Positions 25,802 through 34,515 are shown, numbered from the stretch's first letter. The stretch: 64,000 nt of DNA from an uncultured Niabella sp. (GCA_934486785.1 CAKSQK010000002.1:248001-312000); one strand, 5' to 3'. Translations and numbers: made by a program. Notes: generated from the sequence alone by a model not told the origin.

Positions 25802-26542
25802 TTAATCAAAACTGCTTAAAAACAAGTCAAGCCCTTTTCTTTTTGCATCATCCAGCCGGTAGCTCAAATCGCGTGCATAGTATGTTTTAAGGTCATAAAC
25901 ATTTTTGGGGCACTGGGCTATCACTTCATCCAGATGAAACAGGCCATATTCGTTGGCTTTATCAAAAGCTTTTATAAAATCTTCAGGCAATGGCTTTGTG
26001 CTTATCCATGCTGCAAATACAAAAGGCAATCCGGTAGCGGCTTTCCACTCGCCGGCCAGGTCGTAAATGTATTTTGTTTTTCCGCGCTGTTGCAGCGCCC
26101 TGTCGCCAATTACAAGTCCTGCCACATCATCCTTAATAAGGTCAATGTAAGATTCATCTTCAGCGTGTATCAATCGGGCATCAATTTTCCAGTAGTTCTT
26201 TACCAGCCATTGCAGCAAACGCACAGATGAGCGGCTTTGATAATCGAGGTATATTTTTTTGATCTCCGCCAGGGGCACATCGCTAAAAAGGCATACCGAT
26301 GCCACATTGCCCACCGCCCCAATGCAAAAACTCCCGTTTATATAATATTCCGGCAACTGTCTGGTAATTGCCACCGGCACCAGTCCCACATCAATATCTC
26401 CGGTCTTCAGCTTTTCTGCAAGTATGGCGGGATAATCTTCCACCAGCTCAATCCTGTCTTTTATAGGAGGCATTTTAAGCCCATACAGCAATGGCCGCGT
26501 ATTGAGGTAATTGATTATGCCTACTCTTATCTTTCTTTCCAC
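25802..26542 (-). CDS. mqnA: Chorismate dehydratase MqnA (futalosine menaquinone pathway)
   Basis: MqnA removes water from chorismate to give 3-[(1-carboxyvinyl)oxy]benzoate, the first step of the futalosine route to menaquinone. The protein starts with the family block RVGIINYLNTRPLLYGL, continues with DIDVGLVPVA, SVCLFSDVPL, YLDYQSRSSVRLLQWLV, GLVIGDRAL and LAGEWKAATGLPFVFAAWIS, and has 246 residues without a signal peptide. It implies the organism uses the futalosine rather than the MenF-D route. aroE lies close by and feeds chorismate; the remaining mqn genes are elsewhere. Confidence 0.93.
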   Translation of the reverse strand: MERKIRVGIINYLNTRPLLYGLKMPPIKDRIELVEDYPAILAEKLKTGDIDVGLVPVAITRQLPEYYINGSFCIGAVGNVASVCLFSDVPLAEIKKIYLDYQSRSSVRLLQWLVKNYWKIDARLIHAEDESYIDLIKDDVAGLVIGDRALQQRGKTKYIYDLAGEWKAATGLPFVFAAWISTKPLPEDFIKAFDKANEYGLFHLDEVIAQCPKNVYDLKTYYARDLSYRLDDAKRKGLDLFLSSFD

Positions 26543-26564
26543 GCTTAGTCTTATTTTTGCGCGG

Positions 26565-26588
26565 CAAAGTTAAGCCATTTTAAATGGC
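26565..26588 (-). promoter_or_regulatory. mqnA -7 element with adjoining palindrome GCCATTT-T-AAATGGC
   Basis: Minus strand TAACTTTG (26572-26565) is an exact -7 match, 22 bp upstream of the mqnA ATG. Immediately upstream, 26574-26588 is a perfect inverted repeat with 7-bp arms and one central base. It falls between the -7 and -33 positions, where a repressor would block transcription. It also lies in the shared spacer with divergent purB. Confidence 0.45.
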
Positions 26589-26625
26589 CGATCGCAAATC
26601 ACAAAACCGCAATTTTAATTAAGGC

Positions 26626-27960
26626 ATGTTAACAGCTATTTCGCCCATTGATGGCCGCTACGCAAAACAGGTGCAGCAATTACAGGATTATTACAGCGAG
26701 TATGCATTGATCAAATACCGTGTGATCATTGAAGTGGAATATCTTTTTCTGCTGGCTGATAAAAAGTTTCTGAAATTGTCTGCATCCGCAAGAAAGCACC
26801 TGCGTGCGGTGCTGGAAAACTTTAGCGTGGCTGACGCTGAAGCCATTAAACAAATAGAAAGAACTACCAACCACGATGTAAAAGCTGTTGAATATTTTTT
26901 AAAGCAGGAGCTGGACAAAACCGATGCTGCCGAAGCCAAAGAGTGGGTACATTTCGGATTAACATCGCAAGACGTGAACAATACTGCCGTGCCCCTGCTT
27001 TGGAAGCATAGCATGGAGCATGAACTTTTGCCGGCCTATTTAAACCTGCAGCAATCATTGCATCAGTTTGCAAAAGGCTGGAAGGGTGTGCCCATGCTGG
27101 CACGCACACACGGCCAGCCCGCATCGCCCACAAGCCTTGGCAAAGAGTTTATGGTTTTTGTTGAAAGGCTGGAAAGCCAGGTAACGCTGTTCTCCTACAT
27201 CCCTTACGCAGCAAAGTTTGGCGGCGCAACCGGCAATTTCAACGCGCATCATGTGGCGTACCCTAAAACAGACTGGATCAAGTTTGGAAATTATTTTGTA
27301 GAAGATATCTTAGGTCTGCAAAGAATGCAGTTTACTACACAAATTGAGCACTACGACAATCTTGCAGCGCATTTTGACTGCATCAAACGCTTCAACACTA
27401 TTTTAATTGATCTGTGCCGCGACATCTGGACGTACATCAGCATGGATTATTTCAAACAAAAAACCAAAGCCGGCGAGGTAGGATCTTCTGCCATGCCGCA
27501 TAAAGTAAACCCAATTGACTTTGAAAACGCCGAAGGCAACCTGGGTGTAGCAAATGCATTGCTGGAGCATCTTTCAGCCAAACTGCCCGTAAGCCGCCTG
27601 CAGCGCGATCTTACCGACAGCACCGTGCTTAGAAACATTGGCGTGCCCGTAGCGCACACGCTCATTGCCATTAAAAGCATTGAGAAAGGCCTGGGTAAAC
27701 TGGTGCTGAACAAAGCCAAACTGAACGAAGACCTTGAAAACAACTGGGCTGTGGTGGCAGAAGCCATTCAAACCATTTTACGCAGAGAAAAATACCCCAA
27801 CCCGTACGAAGCTTTAAAAGAACTGACCCGGGGCAAAGATGGCATTACAAAACAGTCCATCCGCGCGTTCATCAATGGATTGAAAGTACCTGCAGCCATT
27901 AAGAATGAACTGAGACAGATTACGCCGCAAAATTATACGGGAGTGATTGGAAAATACTGA
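26626..27960 (+). CDS. purB: Adenylosuccinate lyase
   Basis: Fumarase-superfamily enzyme acting twice in purine synthesis: SAICAR to AICAR, and adenylosuccinate to AMP. It begins MLTAISPIDGRYAKQVQQLQDYYSEYALIKYRV, the long E. coli-like ASL subfamily start, has TTNHDVKAVEYFLK, HFGLTSQDVNNTA, LARTHGQPASPTSLGKE and the signature loop GSSAMPHKVNPIDFENAEGN with the mobile catalytic Ser. 444 residues, usual length. Divergent from mqnA with 83 bp between, followed at 68 bp by a DUF1801 gene. Confidence 0.97.
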   Translation: MLTAISPIDGRYAKQVQQLQDYYSEYALIKYRVIIEVEYLFLLADKKFLKLSASARKHLRAVLENFSVADAEAIKQIERTTNHDVKAVEYFLKQELDKTDAAEAKEWVHFGLTSQDVNNTAVPLLWKHSMEHELLPAYLNLQQSLHQFAKGWKGVPMLARTHGQPASPTSLGKEFMVFVERLESQVTLFSYIPYAAKFGGATGNFNAHHVAYPKTDWIKFGNYFVEDILGLQRMQFTTQIEHYDNLAAHFDCIKRFNTILIDLCRDIWTYISMDYFKQKTKAGEVGSSAMPHKVNPIDFENAEGNLGVANALLEHLSAKLPVSRLQRDLTDSTVLRNIGVPVAHTLIAIKSIEKGLGKLVLNKAKLNEDLENNWAVVAEAIQTILRREKYPNPYEALKELTRGKDGITKQSIRAFINGLKVPAAIKNELRQITPQNYTGVIGKY

Positions 27961-28028
27961 AGCCGATATGGACTGCCTGAAGTTTAAAAAGCCCGACATT
28001 ATAAGGCTGTTTTACCAAATAGATCATT

Positions 28029-28439
28029 ATGGCAAAAACAAAATTTACAGACAGGGAACAGGTTGACCAGCACATCGCAAAACTATCCCCACACATTCAG
28101 CCGACCATACAGTACCTGCGGCAGGTGATGCTTTCCATTGACAACGAAATTGCCGAACACATTAAGTGGAACTCACCGGCATTTTATTACTCAGGCGAAA
28201 TAAAAGCCTTTGACCCAAAAGAATACAAGCGTGACATACTTGTAATGAATTTGCGTAAAGACAAGATCATGTGCGTAATGCCTACAGGTATGAACATTAA
28301 AACGAATGTAGACATTTTAGAAGGAGACTATGCAGACGGCAGGCGGATGATCTATTTTAAAGACCTGGAAGATATTCAGCAAAAAGAATCAAAACTGCGC
28401 GCCACGATTAAAGAATGGCTTAGCCTAATTGAAAAATAA
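28029..28439 (+). CDS. DUF1801 (YdhG-like) protein (136 aa)
   Basis: Small cytoplasmic protein of the DUF1801/YdhG fold: REQVDQHIAKLSPHIQPTIQYLRQVMLSID, then the conserved IAEHIKWNSPAFYYSGEI, then LVMNLRKDKIMCVMPTG and C-terminal IKEWLSLIE. Related proteins include the iron chaperone Fra of Bacillus, but most members are uncharacterised. It probably reads through from purB or has its own weak promoter; no TAnnTTTG match is visible in the 68-bp gap. Confidence 0.85.
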   Translation: MAKTKFTDREQVDQHIAKLSPHIQPTIQYLRQVMLSIDNEIAEHIKWNSPAFYYSGEIKAFDPKEYKRDILVMNLRKDKIMCVMPTGMNIKTNVDILEGDYADGRRMIYFKDLEDIQQKESKLRATIKEWLSLIEK

Positions 28440-28468
28440 AGCCGGGCCATTGCTTTAAATAAGTTCCA

Positions 28469-29128
28469 TTACATTACTTCCAATCCCTTAATAAGTTCGG
28501 TTGTTATCTGTGCCATTCTGCTCACGATCACATCAGCGGCAGACAGATCCTGGTCAAGGGCATGTGGAGATTTATACCCGATGCACTTTAGCCCGGCTGC
28601 CTTTGCTGCCGTTACACCGTAAAAAGAGTCTTCAATGGCCAGGCAGTCGCCAGGCTCAAAGCCCAGCACTGCTGCGGCATGAAGGTAAATGTACGGTGCG
28701 GGTTTGCTTTCAGGCACCTGGTTGCCCGAAACCCATTTATCAAAATAATGCGTAATGCCAATCCTGTCAAGAATGTTTTGAATCACTACTGGTGGCGATG
28801 ACGAAGCCACTGCCAGGCTGTAGCCAGCATCCTTCAGTTCCTGCAGCAGCTCCACCACGCCCTCTATCGGTTCGTAGGCATCACGCCACAGGCATTTAAT
28901 GGTGCTTTCCAGTTGCTGCTCAATGTAAAAGTCAATACTTTCTGTAAGTGAAAATTCTTTCACCATCTCCTTCCACACCCTTTCGTTGGTATCGCCCACA
29001 TATTTGTTCAGATAATCACCCGGTATTGCTACACCATGCTTATTCAGCACCATTTCAATCACATCAAAATGCAGGGGTTCGCTGTCAATCAGCACCCCGT
29101 CCATATCAAAAATTACCGCGTTGATCAT
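28469..29128 (-). CDS. HAD-family phosphatase, beta-phosphoglucomutase-like (219 aa)
   Basis: HAD superfamily subclass I: motif I DMDGVLIDSEPLHFD (nucleophile and acid Asp), cap domain, motif II VASSSPP, motif III Lys near ESKPAPYIYL, and motif IV DCLAIEDSFYGVTAAKAAG. Closest in type to sugar-phosphate phosphatases such as hexitol-phosphatase HxpB/YniC or beta-phosphoglucomutase; substrate cannot be fixed. The start at 29128 (MINAVIFDMDG) is chosen because the longer frame from 29176 would cross into the divergent gene and precede the predicted transcription start. Confidence 0.9.
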   Translation of the reverse strand: MINAVIFDMDGVLIDSEPLHFDVIEMVLNKHGVAIPGDYLNKYVGDTNERVWKEMVKEFSLTESIDFYIEQQLESTIKCLWRDAYEPIEGVVELLQELKDAGYSLAVASSSPPVVIQNILDRIGITHYFDKWVSGNQVPESKPAPYIYLHAAAVLGFEPGDCLAIEDSFYGVTAAKAAGLKCIGYKSPHALDQDLSAADVIVSRMAQITTELIKGLEVM

Positions 29129-29151
29129 AACCAGAATTTTATGTACGTTTG
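29121..29151 (+). promoter_or_regulatory. Promoter of the DUF2130 gene
   Basis: TTG (29121-29123), 20-nt spacer, TACGTTTG (29144-29151), an exact -33/-7 match. The predicted start near 29158 leaves about 12 nt before the ATG at 29170 and excludes a TTG start at 29149. Confidence 0.7.
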
Positions 29152-29155
29152 GGTG

Positions 29156-29163
29156 CAAACATA
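29156..29163 (-). promoter_or_regulatory. -7 promoter element of the HAD phosphatase gene
   Basis: Minus strand TATGTTTG is an exact -7 match 28 bp upstream of the HAD start. It sits only 5 bp from the -7 element of the divergent DUF2130 gene, so polymerase can occupy only one of the two promoters at a time. Confidence 0.5.
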
Positions 29164-29169
29164 CATTAT

Positions 29170-30432
29170 ATGCCAACTAAAATAAAATGCCCCGGCTGCC
29201 AGAACGAGTTTCCGCTGGAAGATGCACTTACGGATGAGCTGAAAAATGTAATTGAAAAAGAGAAAGACCAGTTGCGCCGGCAAATGCAGGAATACAATAA
29301 AAAAAGAGACGATGAAATTGCTGCTTTTAAAAAAACGGCCGAGCTGGAAGCGCTGAAAAAAGAGCAGGAGTGGCAGCAAAAACTGTTTATTGAAAGGCAA
29401 AGTCTGCAAAAGCAGCTTGAAGAGCAGCTTAGAAAAAATATTTCGGAAGAATATGAAAACAAGTTGCTGCTAATTCAAAGGGCAAATGCCGATAACGAGG
29501 AAAAACTCAAAGCATCCCGCCAGAAGGAAATTGAATATTTAAGAAGAGAACAGGAATTTAAAACCCGTGAGGCCGAGCTGGAGCTTGTAATGCAACAAAA
29601 GCTGGCCGCCGAGCGCGATAAAATGGCCGGTGACCTGAGAAGGCTGGAGCAGCAAAAAGCCGAACAAAAAGAAACAGAATACCAGAACAAAATAAAAGAA
29701 CTTGAAATAAAATTTGAGCAGGCCAGCAAGCTGGCCGATGAAATGAAACGCAAGGCTGAACAGGGTTCTATGCAAATACAGGGCGAAAGCCAGGAGCTGG
29801 TGCTGGAAGAAATGCTGGCGGCAGCGTTCCCATTTGACAGAATTGAAGAAGTGAGCAAAGGCGTGCGTGGCGCAGACTCTATACAAATTGTGCGCAACAG
29901 CCTGGGCGCGGAGTGCGGCAAAATCATCTGGGAAAGCAAGCGCGCCGAAAACTTTGGCGGCGACTGGATTGAAAAACTAAAAACCGATATGCGCGGGCTG
30001 GGCGCTGATGTGGCCATACTGGTTACCCGCCGCTACCCCAAAGACATGGAACGCTTTGGCGAAAAAGAAGGCGTGTGGATATGCAGCTTTGCCGAAGCAA
30101 AAGCGCTGGCAACCGTGCTGCGCGAAGGTATTATAAGAGTTTACAATGCTTCTAAAAGCCAGGAAAATAAAGGCGATAAAATGAACATGCTGTACAGCTA
30201 CCTTACCAGCCCCGAGTTTGCCGAGCAATGGAAAGCCATTCGCGAAGGATTTATGAATATGAAGCTTTCCATACAAAAAGAGCGGGACGCCATGGAAAGA
30301 CTGTGGAAAGCCCGCGAGAAACAACTTGAAAAAGTACTGCTCAATGCCACGCATATCCGCGGCTCTATTGATGGCATCAGCGGGCTGGAATCCGTTGACC
30401 TTGATTTGCTGGGGTATGCTGAGGAAGACTAA
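29170..30432 (+). CDS. DUF2130 protein, coiled coil with C-terminal nuclease-like domain (420 aa)
   Basis: N-terminal zinc-ribbon-like start (KIKCPGCQNEF), then about 200 residues of highly charged coiled coil (Glu/Lys/Gln rich, residues about 30-215). The DUF2130 domain follows, with GESQELVLEEMLAAAFPFDRIEEVSKGVRGADSIQIV, GKIIWESKRAENFGGDWIEKLKTDM and VAILVTRRYPKDM. The E-x-K in IIWESKRA with the upstream Asp recalls PD-(D/E)xK nucleases, but catalytic activity has not been established for the family. Cytoplasmic; no partner gene. Stop overlaps that of the convergent phosphopantetheinyl transferase by 4 bp. Confidence 0.88.
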   Translation: MPTKIKCPGCQNEFPLEDALTDELKNVIEKEKDQLRRQMQEYNKKRDDEIAAFKKTAELEALKKEQEWQQKLFIERQSLQKQLEEQLRKNISEEYENKLLLIQRANADNEEKLKASRQKEIEYLRREQEFKTREAELELVMQQKLAAERDKMAGDLRRLEQQKAEQKETEYQNKIKELEIKFEQASKLADEMKRKAEQGSMQIQGESQELVLEEMLAAAFPFDRIEEVSKGVRGADSIQIVRNSLGAECGKIIWESKRAENFGGDWIEKLKTDMRGLGADVAILVTRRYPKDMERFGEKEGVWICSFAEAKALATVLREGIIRVYNASKSQENKGDKMNMLYSYLTSPEFAEQWKAIREGFMNMKLSIQKERDAMERLWKAREKQLEKVLLNATHIRGSIDGISGLESVDLDLLGYAEED

Positions 30433-31052
30433 ATCTTTGCAGGGATTTTCGTGCACACATAGCTCAGGCAAAGGCCGGGAAACCGGCAGGCATAAACATC
30501 AAGATGAATGCCTGTTTTTGCAAAAAAGCACCGCAGGTTGTCCGGGTCTTCTGCATTGCACCGCAATTGTATGTGCTGGCGAAAGTCCACTTCTCCCTCG
30601 CCATACCATTTAAATACGGCTTCCTTGGCTGACCATATTTGGGTAAAATCTGATAACGCTTCAGGGTTAAGTTCCTTTAATTCGTACTCGCTAATAAATT
30701 TATGGCTGATGCGTTTTACTTTTTCATCGGGAATTTCAATATCAATGCCTACGCGGTAGCTGCGGCTTACAATGGCAGCAGCATAGTCGCCGCAATGCGA
30801 AATAGAAAAATGAAAGGTTTCATCGGCCAGGAAAGGTTTGCGCGTGTCGGCTATCTGTATCAGGTGCGATGGAAAATAGGGATATAAATATTTAAGCAAA
30901 AACCTGCCAGAAAGGTGTTGCAGGCGCTTGTGGGGATGGGTTACATCTCTGTGGCTGGGCACATAGGTTTTAAAAAAATCTTCCTCTTCCTCTATCTTCC
31001 AAATTCCCATGCGGGTATCGGCATTGATTTCTTTTTTTAAAAAAAGGGGCAT
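30429..31052 (-). CDS. 4'-phosphopantetheinyl transferase superfamily protein (207 aa)
   Basis: Transfers phosphopantetheine from CoA to an acyl or peptidyl carrier protein. Sfp/AcpS signature is clear: FSISHCGDYAAAIVS, VGIDIEIPDEKVKRISHKFISEYE (Mg-binding Asp and Glu) and IWSAKEAVFKWYGEGEVDF (WSxKEAxxK). The start at 31052 (MPLFLKKEIN) is preferred over 31160, which would overlap the end of the upstream DUF3810 gene. Whether it serves fatty acid or secondary-metabolite carrier proteins is open. No biosynthetic cluster is present in the window. Confidence 0.9.
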   Translation of the reverse strand: MPLFLKKEINADTRMGIWKIEEEEDFFKTYVPSHRDVTHPHKRLQHLSGRFLLKYLYPYFPSHLIQIADTRKPFLADETFHFSISHCGDYAAAIVSRSYRVGIDIEIPDEKVKRISHKFISEYELKELNPEALSDFTQIWSAKEAVFKWYGEGEVDFRQHIQLRCNAEDPDNLRCFFAKTGIHLDVYACRFPGLCLSYVCTKIPAKI

Positions 31053-31122
31053 GAATCTCCTGATGGTTTTAAGGGCGCAAGTTAACTCAATAGGCTGACA
31101 AAGTTGAGAAGTTAGCCATATA

Positions 31123-32220
31123 TCAAATCGCATCCTTGCCATATTTTTTGTAATAAGCAATCAACCAGTTTACCACTTCATTATACGATTCAGTTCCTTT
31201 AGGCTGATTGTTTACTTTTAAAAAATAACCGTACCACCAGGAAATGATCGGTTCTACCGGGTTCCTGTACTTGTTATAAAATTCCCTGTAATAAGCTATA
31301 TCATTTTTTACCTGTGGGTGCAAAGTGCTGTCATAATTTGCTGCAATTACCGAGTCTTTCCAGCGCAACTCCCTGATGGCGTAATGGTACATGTCGAAAT
31401 AAGCCGAATACGTGTAAACAACCGAGGGGTGCTCGCGGCAGGCCAGGAAGCCGGCAAAATTGGCTTCGCTTTCTTTGGCGTAGCCCAGTTGATGCGCAAT
31501 TTCGTGGGTGGCCACAAACGGTTCCACGCTTTGCGGCGAAGTGGTATTTACCTGCGCCTCTCCCGAAAAAGGATTGTAATAACCCTGAAAACCGAGGTAA
31601 TTGCCCAGGTAGCTAAATAGCGAAGGCTTGACGGAATGCGCCCTATATTTTAAAAACTGGTACTTTTTTTCAACGGCATCAAAGGCTTTTTCCGCGCCGT
31701 CAAACAGGTTTTTATGCCTACGAAAAGAATCACGCATTTCGGGCTTCAAACGGGCGGCATCTTGGTTCAGCCTTGCATGCAATACATGCACCAGCGTATC
31801 CAGGTCGGCGGTGGCAAATTTTTTTACCTGTAAGCCCATCTGCCCCGCAATACCCACTCTTGAATAATTCAATCCCCAAAAGCCATAAAAAACCACAAAA
31901 ACCACAAGGCCGGTAAAAACCAGCTTTTTTATAAAAGCCATCACAGCGCGGCCGGTAAAACGCAGGCGCCGGATATTTTTAAAAAACCTGATCACCTGCC
32001 ACAGCAGCAGCACAACAATAGCGGCGTAAAACACATCCCCCACACTAAAAGGGATCCAGCCCAGCAGCAGTCGTTGCGCTTGTGCTATAAAGGGATAAAG
32101 GCCGTAAGTATAATACTTTTCAATCGCCTGCGGAAAAAGAGATAGCACAAGAATACCAGCCGCCATCATAATGAGCGCGGCCCATAGCCAAAATATCCTA
32201 CTCCTGAAATAATGCTTCAT
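31123..32220 (-). CDS. DUF3810 membrane protein with HExxH metalloprotease motif (365 aa)
   Basis: Three hydrophobic segments at the N-terminus (about 8-30, 60-80, 98-116), then a soluble domain with FVATHEIAHQLGYAKESEANFAGFLAC: H239-E240-x-x-H243 and a downstream E/E cluster resembling a gluzincin zinc site. DUF3810 is essentially confined to Bacteroidota and has no assigned substrate. The catalytic domain probably faces the periplasm. It precedes the phosphopantetheinyl transferase by 70 bp on the same strand. Confidence 0.88.
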   Translation of the reverse strand: MKHYFRSRIFWLWAALIMMAAGILVLSLFPQAIEKYYTYGLYPFIAQAQRLLLGWIPFSVGDVFYAAIVVLLLWQVIRFFKNIRRLRFTGRAVMAFIKKLVFTGLVVFVVFYGFWGLNYSRVGIAGQMGLQVKKFATADLDTLVHVLHARLNQDAARLKPEMRDSFRRHKNLFDGAEKAFDAVEKKYQFLKYRAHSVKPSLFSYLGNYLGFQGYYNPFSGEAQVNTTSPQSVEPFVATHEIAHQLGYAKESEANFAGFLACREHPSVVYTYSAYFDMYHYAIRELRWKDSVIAANYDSTLHPQVKNDIAYYREFYNKYRNPVEPIISWWYGYFLKVNNQPKGTESYNEVVNWLIAYYKKYGKDAI

Positions 32221-32233
32221 ACTGCCAAAAACC

Positions 32234-32241
32234 CAAATTTA
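32234..32241 (-). promoter_or_regulatory. -7 promoter element of the DUF3810 gene
   Basis: Minus strand TAAATTTG, exact -7 match, 13 bp upstream of the DUF3810 ATG. No TTG at the expected -33 spacing. Confidence 0.4.
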
Positions 32242-32319
32242 TTGTGATTTTAGTTGCCCGGTTATTTATTTACGTAAAATAAAAGTTTGATAACTTTATT
32301 GGATAACAGCAATTCTATC

Positions 32320-32871
32320 ATGAAGTTTAGCCCGGTTGAAAGAAGATTGAAAAACGGAAAAGTGGTGACCATTCGCATGGCTACTAAAAAAGACGCTGAA
32401 GGTTTGCTGCACGCGATTTCAAGATACATTATTGACAGCGAGTACCTGCTTACGACCATTGATGAGTTCAACCCCACCCTGCGCGACCAGAAACTTTGGA
32501 TTGAAACCTTAAATGAAAAACGCAATTGCCTGCTGCTGATTGCGACGCATGAAAAAAAGATCATTGGCAATATTGACCTGAAAGGCGAAAGCAAAAAAAA
32601 GGTACGGCACAATGCTTTGCTGGGCATTGGTATTGTAAAAGAATGGCGCGGCCTGGGCCTTGGTAAAATTTTAATGGAATACGCCATAGACTGGGCTATG
32701 CAAAATCTTACGCTTGAAATATTGTGGCTGCACGTGTTTGCCGGCAATGAACAGGCAAAAGCATTGTATAAAAAAATGGGCTTTGAAGAAGTGAGTATTC
32801 AAAAAGATTTTATTAAAAATATTGACGGCACCTACAGCGATAATGTCATTATGAAACTGGGCGTGAAATAG
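32320..32871 (+). CDS. GNAT-family N-acetyltransferase (183 aa)
   Basis: Acetyl-CoA-dependent acetyltransferase fold: VTIRMATKKDAEGLLHAISRYI, LLLIATHEKKIIGNIDLKGES, NALLGIGIVKEWRGLGLGKILMEYAIDWA (motif A, RxxGxG/A acetyl-CoA loop), LEILWLHVFAGNEQAKALYKKMGFEEV (motif B). Substrate unknown; the segment ISRYIIDSEYLLTTIDEF is typical of Bacteroidota GNATs. The start at 32320 is favoured because a -7-like TAACTTTA lies at 32291-32298. An alternative ATG at 32287 would add 11 residues. Confidence 0.88.
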   Translation: MKFSPVERRLKNGKVVTIRMATKKDAEGLLHAISRYIIDSEYLLTTIDEFNPTLRDQKLWIETLNEKRNCLLLIATHEKKIIGNIDLKGESKKKVRHNALLGIGIVKEWRGLGLGKILMEYAIDWAMQNLTLEILWLHVFAGNEQAKALYKKMGFEEVSIQKDFIKNIDGTYSDNVIMKLGVK

Positions 32872-32893
32872 TTTTTCAAAACGCGAATATCTA

Positions 32894-33385
32894 TTACAGA
32901 TCCTTCAGTTCATTCAGGCCCATTTCCATTACAGGACCGTAAGATTTTTCCAGCAGCAGGCTGGAAAATTTTTCCCAGGGATACCAATTAAATTCAAACT
33001 CAATAAAATTTTGAAGCGTGAGTGAATCATTGGGCCCGTGTTTGATCAGCGCCCAATTGTTTTCAACCGGCCTTCTGCCTTTTTGCATGAGTACGGTGGC
33101 CTCGTTACTGTTACAGCTTATTACCGATAATCCAATGCCATTAGCAGTGGCTTTTACAATCTTTCCATCTGCAGATATGGTGTCTTTTAAAACTACATCC
33201 TTTAACTGCGGATGCCAGTGCTTCCACTCGTTAAGGTCACATACTTTTTGCAATAAATAATCCTTACCCGGCGCAACGTTCGTAGCACGTGAGATCCTGA
33301 CCCTTGAAGGTATAAATAGCGAAAACCCTGTAACGATCAAAAAGAAAACGACAGCGCTGATGAGGATGAGGCGAACGAATTTCAT
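32894..33385 (-). CDS. SRPBCC-family protein with N-terminal membrane anchor (163 aa)
   Basis: One N-terminal transmembrane helix (LILISAVVFFLIVTGFSLFI) followed by a START/polyketide-cyclase-like domain, seen in the opening SRVRISRATNVAPGKDYLLQKVCDLNEWKHWHPQLKDV and the closing EFEFNWYPWEKFSSLLLEKSYGPVMEMGLNELK. Such domains bind hydrophobic ligands; nothing more specific can be said. It starts 38 bp after the ABC-2 permease stop on the same strand and may be cotranscribed with it. Confidence 0.75.
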   Translation of the reverse strand: MKFVRLILISAVVFFLIVTGFSLFIPSRVRISRATNVAPGKDYLLQKVCDLNEWKHWHPQLKDVVLKDTISADGKIVKATANGIGLSVISCNSNEATVLMQKGRRPVENNWALIKHGPNDSLTLQNFIEFEFNWYPWEKFSSLLLEKSYGPVMEMGLNELKDL

Positions 33386-33423
33386 ATTTTTTATTAAATG
33401 CTATAATTGTTTTGCCGTGCAAT

Positions 33424-34515
33424 TTATTCCCATTTCATGGTTTTAATCGCAATGGCATAGATCACAACAATCCATATTCCCAAAAACCCTATCTCCTTCC
33501 AGCAATCCCATAAATGCAACCCTTCAAAAGATATTTTGCGCATGGCATTGTTAAACTGGGTAAGCGGTATCAGCTCACAAAGTTTTTGCAGCCACACCGG
33601 GAAAACATCTATAGGGAAAAAAGTGCCTGATAAAAGAATTTGCGGAAATGCAAACACGTTGATCATTAGCGGGATCATGGTATCATTTTTTGCCAGGCTG
33701 CTGATGATGAGGCCCGCGCCCATCATTAAAAACAGCATGTACAGCGAAAGCAGCAGCATCTCAACAAAAGTAAGCACGCCATGCACCAAAGTAAACTTCA
33801 TAAAAAAATGACCAAACAAAATAAGCACCACCACGCTGATGAGCTGGTAAAACAAGCGGCTAACGCCAATGCCAATTAATATGTTGATCTTTTTTACCGG
33901 CGATGCAAAAATTCTTTTTAACACAAGCTGCTCCCGCAGGTTGAAAAACACGAATGCAATACCAAACAGCGTGGAAAACAATACCGAAAAACCGATCTGG
34001 CCGGGCAGCACAAAATCAATAGGCCTGTACTTTTTACCCGGCACCAGTTCAGGCACAAAGCGGTGCTCGCGCGCCAGCATGTTATCGGACAGTTCTATTT
34101 TCAATGCCTGGTAATCCATAACAGGTATCAGCTTGTACACCGCGCCGCCTGCAGCTTCGCTGGATTGCAGGTGCACTACATGCGCGTTGCCCGAGTCCCT
34201 GGCTTTTTCAATACGAATGATGGCGGCCAGCCTGCCTTTGCGCAGTGCGTCATTCATGGCAGCCGTATCGTCATATTCCACCATTTGAATCAGTGGATTG
34301 TTCAATAGGCTGTCATGCAAGGCCACAGTGCTATCGCTGCCCGGTGCAAATGCAATTTTAAACGGATTGGACGGCCTTTCGCCAAAGGCGCCAAATATTA
34401 AAATAAACACAATGGGAAACAGCAAACTGAAAAATATAGAAGACGGCTGGCTAAAAATAGCCTTAAAGCTTGCTTTGGTAATTGCCCACAATGCGCGTAG
34501 CTGATTATAAGCCAT
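33424..34515 (-). CDS. ABC-2 type transporter permease (363 aa)
   Basis: DrrB/YhfJ-like export permease: an N-terminal membrane helix (IFFSLLFPIVFILIFGAFGE), a large extracytoplasmic loop (about 60-185), then five more helices including GQIGFSVLFSTLFGIAFVFFNLREQLVLKRIFASPVKK and the conserved FPQILLSGTFFPIDVFPVWLQKLCELIPLTQFNNAMR segment. The start at 34515 is taken over 34557, which adds 14 hydrophilic residues ahead of the normal family start. No ATPase gene is adjacent, so it must pair with one encoded elsewhere. Confidence 0.88.
   Translation of the reverse strand: MAYNQLRALWAITKASFKAIFSQPSSIFFSLLFPIVFILIFGAFGERPSNPFKIAFAPGSDSTVALHDSLLNNPLIQMVEYDDTAAMNDALRKGRLAAIIRIEKARDSGNAHVVHLQSSEAAGGAVYKLIPVMDYQALKIELSDNMLAREHRFVPELVPGKKYRPIDFVLPGQIGFSVLFSTLFGIAFVFFNLREQLVLKRIFASPVKKINILIGIGVSRLFYQLISVVVLILFGHFFMKFTLVHGVLTFVEMLLLSLYMLFLMMGAGLIISSLAKNDTMIPLMINVFAFPQILLSGTFFPIDVFPVWLQKLCELIPLTQFNNAMRKISFEGLHLWDCWKEIGFLGIWIVVIYAIAIKTMKWE

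Noticed and set aside
29149..29172. TTG start for the DUF2130 gene
   Set aside because: The TTG lies within the -7 box and would precede the transcription start; the ATG at 29170 begins the conserved zinc-ribbon segment.
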